A stretch of 64,000 nt of DNA from Tritrichomonas musculus (taxonomy: Eukaryota > Parabasalia > Tritrichomonadida > Tritrichomonadidae): assembly GCA_039105265.1 (NCBI GenBank), contig JAPFFF010000002.1, positions 558,001-622,000 of the forward strand, in the 5' to 3' direction. The notes below the pieces were generated by a model. The model searched no databases. It was not told the DNA's origin and was given only the letters and a program-made list of their open reading frames with translations. Shown here one piece after another: positions 9,207 through 17,613 of this stretch (position 1 is the first letter of the stretch; each line of letters starts with the position of its first letter). The position numbers were made by a program, and so were the translations under genes.

Positions 9207-10551
9207 TGCTTTAATAGTGTGGCGATATGATTTCAGAGCCATTCTGAATTTTCTCAGAAATTTAAATGATGGCTCTGAATTTTTTGAATTTTTATAAGTA
9301 AATTTTTTTTTATCAATTTATTAAAATATTAAGCACATTTATTTAAAAAAAATAAAAATATACCATATAGATAATAAATTACATGCTTTTTATAAAACAA
9401 AATGGAGTTTAAACAAACACTTTTATGATTAATAAGTATATAATATTTGAATTTTTTTTAGAAATAAAGATAATATTTTATACAAGAAATATGAATTTAT
9501 CATGTAGTATCCTTATTCATTGCATTGAAATCTTGTATAATTCAATATTTGATTGAAATTTCAAATAATATAATTTAGATCTTTGAAATAAATCATTTTA
9601 ACCGGATAATAATATTTTTTATGCATCAATAAATGTATTAAAAACTTTTCAGGAAGGAATCATAGCCAATATCTCCTAAATAATGAAAAATTTAATGATC
9701 TTACATTTTTGATAAAAAAATCTAGCTACCTTATTCAATATTATTTAATTTGCGTTATTTATGAAAAATACATTTATGATTTTTTGCTCCTTTCTTTGAT
9801 AATAAATAGCTTCCGCATAATTGGCATTGATATGCTTTAGAAAAATGGATTTTATCTTCCATAATCAATCTGATTTCGATGAAAATATTATTATATTGAT
9901 TTTTATATTGTTGTTTTAATCATATTGGTATGCCACAATGTTATTTCTTGCATTTTTATAAAAATATAAGCGACCAAATAAATCATCAAATATGATTTCA
10001 ATGAACTCATATAATTTTTAAAATGAAAAAGTTTTAAAATTTGAACGTCGCTCTGAATATTTTTCAATACCCAAACTATGATTTTTATTTGTTTTGCCTA
10101 TTTTGAAAGAATGAATGCGAATTATTAAAAATGAATGCTAAATTAATATTTCCCATGAGGTTTTCTTTTGATAAAGCATGTTTTAAATAATGAAACCAGA
10201 CTTTTTTTGAATATATATTTTTAATTAAATAAGATAGATAGACCAAATAAAAGCATTATACATATGCATATATATTTTTATATAATTTTAAATATATTGC
10301 CTTTCTTAAAACTCTAAATTTCCCCATAAAAATAGATCATCATATTATTTAATTCGACAAAAATCGCATAAATCAGAGAATAATGATTATTATATTTTTG
10401 TTTAATAACATATACCAAATATTTAAATTATATTATATAATTTTTTTGCATAGCAGGTCAAGAATTTAATATATATCGATTTGTTTATAAACAAAATATC
10501 ATCACAAAAATGTTTGAATGACCTCATACAAATCGCCACACTATGCTTTAA
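9207..10551. mobile_element. hAT-like non-autonomous transposon, 1.33 kb, with 8-bp target duplication
   Basis: The element body 9215-10543 begins TAGTGTGGCGAT and ends ATCGCCACACTA, a perfect 12-bp terminal inverted repeat. Weaker inverted similarity continues ~20 bp inward. It is flanked by the perfect 8-bp direct repeat TGCTTTAA at 9207-9214 and 10544-10551. An 8-bp duplication with ends of the form T/C-A-G-N-G is the textbook signature of hAT superfamily insertion. A subterminal hairpin (TTCAGAGCCAT at 9232-9242 with ATGGCTCTGAA at 9269-9279) fits a transposase-binding region. The interior is AT-rich with no transposase frame, so it would need a partner element. Confidence 0.85.
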
Positions 10552-11229
10552 TTTCCGTAACAAATGAAAAATTAATGGAAATTTTGTACTCTTTTCTTTT
10601 ATATCCATCACATTAAGAGTATACCGCAAGCATAATAATCAAAAATTTCTAGAATTGGTATTATTTCTCATTTTCTCATAAAAATGATTGCTCTATATAA
10701 TTGCATGGCTTATTTGTTATTAACAAATTGATATAATTGATTATTTTATTAGTAAATCGATTTTTTGCTTGAAAAACGCCAGATTTTTGATATTAGATTA
10801 ATTTACTCCCTTTATATTATTTTTAAATAATTATTCTCATCGATAATTGTTTTTAAAATATATATTAATAATGATTGTTTCATATTTACGGATATCAGAT
10901 ATATTATACTATCAATAAGAAGCACTATTTGAACATTCAAAGCCATTATTTTTGCATTTTTTTTTACTGATAATAATTATATCTATTTGATATCTAGTTT
11001 AACGATTCCAATAAATTAATATAAAGAAAGAATTTTTTTTACTAAATGGGTGATACTCACTCTATCTCAAAAAAAAAATTAACTAGAGTGATAAAATTTT
11101 TTTTAATTCTATCAATGAAAACATAAGAATACATTTTGTCCAAACAAAATATAAAATGTATATAAAATAAACATGATTTATTTAACAATTTCAAAATAAA
11201 AAACAAAAAACAAAAAAATTAAATAACAA
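10552..11229. other. AT-rich intergenic region
   Basis: Lies between the hAT-like element and the 3' end of the STE20-like gene. No open frame with coding character, RNA gene or clear repeat was seen. An open frame at 10423-10629 on the minus strand straddles the element boundary and is not supported. Confidence 0.5.
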
Positions 11230-13938
11230 TTAGTTGATTGGCCCATCACTATCTTCATCAATATGAGCCAAAATGTATCTCCTCCTCTTTCTGTAGTACC
11301 TCACAAGCAGGTTGACCATGAGAGACAATGTAACTAAGACAACGAATCCTCCCCTTCCAAAGGAAAGAAATGTCAAAATAATCAGAACAGTTGCGAGCAT
11401 CGGCGGCGAGTGCTTCTCTCTCAGTGCGCGGTGGATGTTCAAGACGCCTTCTTCATCAAAAAGTGGCTCTTCTAGTTTGGCAACATCCTGCCTCTCCGTC
11501 TTGTAGAGAGTTTCAATGTCAACTTCAGGCGCTTGGCCAACCTTGTTTGACACAAAAGGAATCTTCAGGCTGAGCGCGCGCGAAACTTTCACAAAGACAA
11601 GGTCTGAGACTTCATCAGGACTCAAGCTTTGCTGCTGCATCGGTGGCATCTCACTTTGCGGAGTATAGATTGATTTGGTAGATGATGCTGAAGAGGAAGC
11701 GGCGCCTGCCTGGCTCGCAAGTGGCGATTCAGAGGCAACAAAAGTGGAATCAGCAGTGCCAAGTGGCGATTCAGAAGCAACAAACGTAGAATTGGACTCT
11801 AGTGGCGATTGTGCGGCTACAAACGTAGAATTGGCTTCTAATGGCGATTGCGATGCTACGAACGTTGAGTTGGCTTCTAAAGGCGATTGTGCTGCGACAA
11901 ATGTGGAATTGGCTTCTAATGGCGATTGCGATGCTACGAACGTTGAGTTGGCTTCTAATGGCGATTGCGATGCTACGAACGTTGAGTTGGCTTCTAATGG
12001 CGATTGTGCTGCAACAAATGTTGAGTTGGCCTCTAAAGGCGATTGAGCCGCAACAAATGTGGAATTGGCTTCTAATGGTGATTGCGTGGAAACAAATGTT
12101 GAGTTGGCTTCCAATGGCGATTGTACTGCAACAAATGTAGAATTACCTTCAAGAGGTGAAGTTGTAGCTACAAATGTTGAATTGGCTTCTAATGGCGATT
12201 GCGCGGCCACAAACGTAGAGTTAGCTTCCAATGGCGAATTTGCTGCTACAAAAGTAGAAGTAGCTTCTAGAGGCGATTGACTTGCAACAAATGTTGAATT
12301 AGCTTCAAGTGGTGAATTTGATGCCACAAAAGTAGAATTACCTTCAAGAGGCGAATTTGTTGCAACAAAAGTTCCGGTTGATTGAAATGAGTTTAATGGC
12401 TGATTTGATCCTCCGTAATAAGAGATAGAAGGACATTCACCATTTTGTGAATCAAATTTTACAACACTGAGACTGTCAAAAGGATTCCTTCCCACGCCTA
12501 ATCCCATTGGCATATTTAACGAAGCAAGAGAATCTCCGTCAGAACCTGGATTGAGCTTCATGCTCATTAACATAGACATACGAGAAAATGTATTTCCATC
12601 CAAAAGAGGCATATCTGTTCCAGTTGGTAAATCAGCATTACCAGCTACAAATGTTGAGTCAGAAAAACCTCCATAATTACCATTTGAAATTTGAATGCTC
12701 GATAAGAAACTGTCAGTTTGTTGCTGTATTTGCTGTTGGATTGTATGAAGTTGCTCTGTAATATTCGAGTTGTTTGTTTTGGTTAGAGTTGAATAATCCA
12801 TTGTGTCTTTCTTTTTAGCTTTTGTAGGAACCAACAATTCTCTAAGAACTTGAGCTCGCGGTAGACGTTCAGAACGTTTGATAAAAGGATGCTCAAGAAG
12901 TTGTCCTGTTGTCCACCTTTGACTTTGGTCTACAATAACACATTTCGAAACAAAATCTGTGAATTCGGGAGAATGCATTTGAGGGAAACGATAACCTGGA
13001 AATCCTTTTATTGCTATCTCAACCATAGCTTTGGTTGGTGGATATTCGACATATGGTGGAGCACCTTCAGCAAATTCGACTGCGGTTATTCCTAATGACC
13101 ATATATCTGCAGGAAAACTATAATATGAACCTTTTATAACTTCTGGCGCCATCCAATAAGGTGTACCTGTAATTGTCATTGTTTGTGCATTTTCTGAGTC
13201 AAACTGACGAGATACACCAAAGTCTGCAATTTTAATTTCTGAGTCTGTTGTAATTAATATGTTTGCTGCTTTAATATCACGATGAACAATTCTGTGACGA
13301 TGATGAATTAGATGAAGCCCCATTAAAATGTCATGCAAAACAATTGATATTTGATCTTCACTTAAAACTTGCTCTCTGGCGTCTAGCAAGTCTCTAAGTG
13401 AACCTCTATCACAATATTCCATTAAAATCATTAATGATCCTTCAAACATAACACTTCCATAATAATGAACTGTATAATCACTATCTACTGCTATCATTAA
13501 CTCAATTTCATGCTGAATTTCTGCTTTTGTATTTTCATCAACTAAATTAGGATTAATCAATTTTCCTGCTAGAACTTTCATGGTTGGCCTATGAACAATC
13601 TGAAGTACTGTACCAAAACCTCCTTTACCAAGAACTTTGAGTTTTGTAAAAACTTTTTTAGGGTCAACTGAAGGATCGAAAGACCATCCAAGTTTGTTAT
13701 CAAGATGAACAGCATGCTTAACTTCAAGAGGGTTAGACATATCAGCAGATTCTTCAGCTTCAGAAGAGTCAGCTAAATTGTTTTCTTTTACAGATTTTAA
13801 TTCAATATTATCATCTTTTTTTTCATTTCCTTCTTTTTTAACACTTTCGTTTTTCTTGTTTTCTTCTTCTTTCTTTTCTTTTTCTTTTTCCTTTTCTTCT
13901 TTCTTTGAGTTTCGGCCTTTAAATAGATTCTTGAACAT
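11230..13938 (-). CDS. STE20/PAK-like kinase with CRIB-like motif, repeat tail and C-terminal membrane hairpin
   Basis: 902 residues from ATG at 13936-13938. Residues 1-65 are a Lys/Glu-rich charged region. Residues 67-80 (MSNPLEVKHAVHLD) match the CRIB form I-S-x-P-x-x-x-F-x-H-x-x-H-V, which binds Rho/Rac GTPases. The kinase domain covers ~97-350 with GKGGFG (104-109), Lys126, HRDIKAANIL (219-228), DFG (239-241) and GTPYWMAPE (258-266), so it should be active. The linker is Gln/Ser-rich. Residues ~522-741 are 17 tandem 13-residue repeats (STFVA-x-x-SPLEAN). Near ~848-885 two hydrophobic stretches flank a Gly/Arg turn and are followed by RYYRKRRR, predicting a membrane hairpin or tail anchor. 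The CRIB lies directly against the kinase, unlike PAK where a long linker intervenes. The repeats and 3' end are clearly more GC-rich than the kinase part. Confidence 0.92.
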   Translation of the reverse strand: MFKNLFKGRNSKKEEKEKEKEKKEEENKKNESVKKEGNEKKDDNIELKSVKENNLADSSEAEESADMSNPLEVKHAVHLDNKLGWSFDPSVDPKKVFTKLKVLGKGGFGTVLQIVHRPTMKVLAGKLINPNLVDENTKAEIQHEIELMIAVDSDYTVHYYGSVMFEGSLMILMEYCDRGSLRDLLDAREQVLSEDQISIVLHDILMGLHLIHHRHRIVHRDIKAANILITTDSEIKIADFGVSRQFDSENAQTMTITGTPYWMAPEVIKGSYYSFPADIWSLGITAVEFAEGAPPYVEYPPTKAMVEIAIKGFPGYRFPQMHSPEFTDFVSKCVIVDQSQRWTTGQLLEHPFIKRSERLPRAQVLRELLVPTKAKKKDTMDYSTLTKTNNSNITEQLHTIQQQIQQQTDSFLSSIQISNGNYGGFSDSTFVAGNADLPTGTDMPLLDGNTFSRMSMLMSMKLNPGSDGDSLASLNMPMGLGVGRNPFDSLSVVKFDSQNGECPSISYYGGSNQPLNSFQSTGTFVATNSPLEGNSTFVASNSPLEANSTFVASQSPLEATSTFVAANSPLEANSTFVAAQSPLEANSTFVATTSPLEGNSTFVAVQSPLEANSTFVSTQSPLEANSTFVAAQSPLEANSTFVAAQSPLEANSTFVASQSPLEANSTFVASQSPLEANSTFVAAQSPLEANSTFVASQSPLEANSTFVAAQSPLESNSTFVASESPLGTADSTFVASESPLASQAGAASSSASSTKSIYTPQSEMPPMQQQSLSPDEVSDLVFVKVSRALSLKIPFVSNKVGQAPEVDIETLYKTERQDVAKLEEPLFDEEGVLNIHRALREKHSPPMLATVLIILTFLSFGRGGFVVLVTLSLMVNLLVRYYRKRRRYILAHIDEDSDGPIN
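11716..12375. repeat. 39-bp coding tandem repeat array (17 copies)
   Basis: Seventeen units of 39 bp encode STFVA-x-x-SPLEAN in the minus-strand kinase. Units 9-15 are almost identical and the outer units diverge, typical of expansion by slippage or unequal exchange. Each unit carries a Ser-Pro site and a Ser/Thr-Phe-Val element. Plus-strand open frames through the array are by-products of its periodicity. Confidence 0.92.
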
Positions 13939-13949
13939 ATATAATCACA

Positions 13950-13955
13950 AAATGA
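13950..13955 (-). promoter_or_regulatory. Possible initiator (TCATTT) of STE20-like kinase gene
   Basis: On the minus strand TCATTT lies 12-17 bases upstream of the ATG. It fits the trichomonad initiator consensus TCAYW, which is normally found just upstream of the start codon. A 5-base consensus is easily met by chance. Confidence 0.35.
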
Positions 13956-14237
13956 AATTCACCTAACGATAAAAAAGTGACTCTCGATGATTGTTTTTTA
14001 AGATTTTCTTGAAAATTTTGCCATTTACTATGAAAATAAATAGTAAAAAATTATTTAATGATTATTTAGAAGAATTTAAATCATGCTGGAAAAATTATTT
14101 CAAAAGATACGAGAATTAATGTTTAATTGAATACAATATTCAAAAATTTTCTTTATGTATTTTGAAATAAGATTTAAAATTTCAATTAACGTTTATCAAA
14201 TTCAAAGAAAGACAAAAATTTAAAAAAAAATTGCTCC

Positions 14238-17051
14238 ATGTCTCAAAGTGATACAGTATCAAATATTCTTGAAAGAATCACTCAAGAGACGGCTCAGGTA
14301 ACAACAAAGAAGAAAATATTTGGAATGAAGTCAAAACGAACAACAAAAACTCCACGACCTCAAAAAAAAGTTGTGCTAGAAAGTTCTAATTCATCATCAA
14401 GCACTGCAAATAACATGTCTCCAGCATCGAGCCCATTTCGAGCTCAGCTAAATCAAATTCCTCCCCGTTCACAAAGTATGCCAGTCGAAAGCAATACTTT
14501 AAGCCAAGATAGTATTTCGTCTACTTCATCAACAAATTTAAATGAATATTCTACAAATAGTCAAACTAATATTTTGGATTCAAATGATTCATTTTTTGAT
14601 GATCAATGGTTAATAATTTCTCCTTGCATAGACAATATTTTTGAACAAGGATCTGAAGGTAAATTCGAACCAGCATTTCAAGCTGTTGAACGATTATGCC
14701 GAAATAAACAATATTGTGAAAAAATGAATAACCAGCTTTTACTTAAAATTGATTCTTTTGCTAATATTATTTCTAAAAAATTACATCCGCCAGTTAACTA
14801 TCAATCCGTTACATCTGTTTTAGATTTTATCCAAAGATCAAATACATTACTCGCGTCGATATTTTCCACATTTGAACGTTCTTTCCTTGCTCCTCAATTA
14901 ACAATCGAACAACTAGTACATAAACATATTACAAAAGCAATTCACGTAGATCAAAGTATTGCAGATGGAATTTGTTCTGCAACTATTGATGAAATTAATA
15001 ACCAAAGACAAAAAAACATATCTGAAATAGATAGTAAATTAAATATTAATGATGATAATCAAAAAGGAAACAGTAAAGAGATTAATAATCAAAGCCCAAA
15101 AAACAATTTGAACCCATATCAACAGACAGCATTTGTCATTAGCCAATTTGATCTCACCAAAGATATAATCAAGCCACTTGAATCAGATACTGCTGATTTT
15201 TATTCTAAAATAAAATTGAATGATAATTCGTCAAAAATTCTTTTAAAGCATATTCAATTAATAATTGAAAGTGAAGAACAAATAATGAACTTTTTTGCCG
15301 TTGATATCCAAAAAGTTTCCATTTCTAAAGCCAGAGATATTATTTATGTCAAGCGATTCATCATGGAACTCCCTCAAATCATTCAAACAATTATGGATTC
15401 AAATGATTCTGATAGTATGACCCTTTTATCATCTCTTGTTTCCAATTCATCTTCAGAAAATCTCCTTAAAAAGTTCATATCTTCATATTCAGATGACATA
15501 AGGCAAAGATGCGAAGTAATTCTGTCAATTTCATCCGAACAAAACAAAAATGACAATTTAAATAATGACAAAATCATTCCCGAACTCATTCAAATACACA
15601 GCACGATGATCAATGTTAGAGAAATTATTGGCAAACAATCATCAGACATGATTTTTCGTGCATTTAAAAACACAATTAACGAAGTCACCTTTAAAGTTGC
15701 TTTTCTTCTTGCAAAATACTGCCACGAGATGATTTTGAGTGACCCACATGCATTCACAGAGAGCATAACCAAAATTATAAACTTGTTTAGAGAACTGGAA
15801 TCAATGGACGTCTTCTTTACGCATTACAAGGAGTTTCTCACAGTCAGGCTCTTAAAGGGAACCTTTGATAATGAAAGTGAAGCTGTTAAAGCTGAAAAAT
15901 CTTTTATTGAAAAAATTGAAGGAATTTGTGGCGAAGAAGATGTTGCTCCAATGCGTGAAATGATCAAAGATTCAGAGTCTTGGAATGAATTAAATGAAGA
16001 TTTCATGGAAAGCTTGAATAAAAAACAAGAAAAAAGTGAAAATATTGATAATGAAATACCATTAAATAAAGAATCAGAAAACGATCAAAAAACTTCACAA
16101 AAAGAAGTTGAAGAGGAATCATCTCATAAGGAGACAGACAATAAAGGATTAATTCCATCTGATAACGATATTGATCATGAAAATAAAGAATCACCATCAA
16201 ATGAAGCAAACACAGAACAAAAAGCAGAAGCAAATGATTCACCAACAAAAGAAGCAGAGACAGCTCAATTATCAATACAAGAACAACAAGATATTGACGA
16301 TCAAAACGAATTCAAAAAAATTGAATTTCCAATTTTCATCCAAACATTCAACAGCTCTCAATTTCAACCCTATTCATGTTATACATTAAATGCTAACGAA
16401 GATAAAAAGAAAGAAGGTGAAGTAAACAAGTTTTTCCCTTCTCCCTCTGGATTACTCAATGCCCGATCTCAGTTTTCGAAATTTTACACAGAAACATATG
16501 CACGAAAAAGTATAAAATGGCTTCCACTTCTTGATCAAGTAACAATTCAACTCAACGATACAACAATAAACTGTTCTTCTCTTTACTACTATGTTCTTGA
16601 TTCAATAATAAACGGTCGCCCACTAAAAGAGAGTGGAATCGATGAAAAAACTTTCAAGGAATTAACAGATACACTTATTTCGACAAATATCATTTTATGC
16701 AATGAAAAAAATGACAATGATAAAATTTTTGATTGTCACTTTTCAATCGCATCAAATAATGAAAAAAAGACTCTCAATTTGCCAGATCCTTCATTATTGA
16801 CACCAAAAATGCTCAAGAATGAAAAAATGGGTGATATATTTGCAATGAGGCGAATGAGAATAGAGGCAGCTCTTGTTTTGACAATGAAGAGGCTGAAAGT
16901 TGCCCAAAAGGAGGTTTTATTTGAAAAAATGAAAGAAAATGTCAATTTTCGCGCTTCTAACGAAGATTTGGAAAAATGTTTGAGCGATCTGATTACAAAA
17001 TCATACATAATCAAGGATGAAAAAGATAATATTGTTTTTACAACGGAATAA
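14238..17051 (+). CDS. Divergent cullin-family protein with acidic insert
   Basis: 937 residues, longer than the usual 750-800. Residues 1-115 are a Ser/Asn-rich disordered head, followed by helical cullin-repeat-like sequence (~115-595). A highly charged Glu/Lys/Asn/Ser insert occupies ~596-690. The C-terminal cullin homology block has FSKFYTETYARKSIKWLP (compare the cullin F-x-x-FY ... RKL-x-W block). The end is a winged-helix domain with RRMRIEAALVLTMKRLK and SYIIKDE, matching the cullin neddylation domain, and Lys884 sits at the NEDD8-acceptor position. Cullins scaffold RING ubiquitin ligases. The subclass (CUL1/3/4 type) cannot be told from the divergent N-terminus. The stop overlaps TAAA, a trichomonad-type polyadenylation signal. 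Confidence 0.82.
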   Translation: MSQSDTVSNILERITQETAQVTTKKKIFGMKSKRTTKTPRPQKKVVLESSNSSSSTANNMSPASSPFRAQLNQIPPRSQSMPVESNTLSQDSISSTSSTNLNEYSTNSQTNILDSNDSFFDDQWLIISPCIDNIFEQGSEGKFEPAFQAVERLCRNKQYCEKMNNQLLLKIDSFANIISKKLHPPVNYQSVTSVLDFIQRSNTLLASIFSTFERSFLAPQLTIEQLVHKHITKAIHVDQSIADGICSATIDEINNQRQKNISEIDSKLNINDDNQKGNSKEINNQSPKNNLNPYQQTAFVISQFDLTKDIIKPLESDTADFYSKIKLNDNSSKILLKHIQLIIESEEQIMNFFAVDIQKVSISKARDIIYVKRFIMELPQIIQTIMDSNDSDSMTLLSSLVSNSSSENLLKKFISSYSDDIRQRCEVILSISSEQNKNDNLNNDKIIPELIQIHSTMINVREIIGKQSSDMIFRAFKNTINEVTFKVAFLLAKYCHEMILSDPHAFTESITKIINLFRELESMDVFFTHYKEFLTVRLLKGTFDNESEAVKAEKSFIEKIEGICGEEDVAPMREMIKDSESWNELNEDFMESLNKKQEKSENIDNEIPLNKESENDQKTSQKEVEEESSHKETDNKGLIPSDNDIDHENKESPSNEANTEQKAEANDSPTKEAETAQLSIQEQQDIDDQNEFKKIEFPIFIQTFNSSQFQPYSCYTLNANEDKKKEGEVNKFFPSPSGLLNARSQFSKFYTETYARKSIKWLPLLDQVTIQLNDTTINCSSLYYYVLDSIINGRPLKESGIDEKTFKELTDTLISTNIILCNEKNDNDKIFDCHFSIASNNEKKTLNLPDPSLLTPKMLKNEKMGDIFAMRRMRIEAALVLTMKRLKVAQKEVLFEKMKENVNFRASNEDLEKCLSDLITKSYIIKDEKDNIVFTTE

Positions 17052-17613
17052 ACTTTTTTATAAAAATAAAATAAATATTAAATATTTCAAAGTTTTAATT
17101 ATTATATTAAATGCGCATTTTATGCTTCTATTATTCATTTGTCATAACAAATTGATATAATTATACTGATTTTGGATTAAAAATGAATAATAGAATAATC
17201 AAATTTGATTGAATATTTTTGTATAAAAATGAATTTGATCAAATAAATGAAATTCAACTTTATGAAAATTAAAAATCAAGTTATTTTTTTATTGTTAACA
17301 ATTTTCTTTTTACTCCAAAAAATTAAAAGATAAATTTGTGTGAGATTGGGGTTCTTCAATTGAATAAAAAATGGTTTGAAAATGAATTTATTTTATTCAT
17401 TTTTTATAAAAATATAAATTAAAATTAATATCAAAATACTAATAATTATACTTTTTTATTTTTTTATAATTTAAAGTGAAAATAATATTTCAATTATAAG
17501 TTATTTCTATTTAGTAATTAGTCAGCAACAAAATATTAATTCAATGCGATATTCATTATTCATTTCTGAATATTCAGAAATTTTGAATTATTTAAGGAAA
17601 CAAAAGATTAAAT
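17052..17613. other. Intergenic region
   Basis: AT-rich with no coding frame. It contains ATTCATTATTCATTTC (~17553-17568) about 45-60 bases before the next start codon, which includes a TCATT initiator-like motif. Nothing else was recognised. Confidence 0.5.

Noticed and set aside
10423-10629. 68-residue minus-strand frame as a transposase fragment in the hAT-like element
   Set aside because: It crosses the element boundary and target duplication and has no transposase motif.
11675-12280. Plus-strand open frames through the STE20-like repeat array
   Set aside because: Perfect 39-bp periodicity keeps several frames open on both strands. Only the minus-strand frame joins a kinase domain.
11716-12375. 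CRISPR-like array
   Set aside because: Units are head-to-tail without unique spacers and lie in frame within a protein gene.
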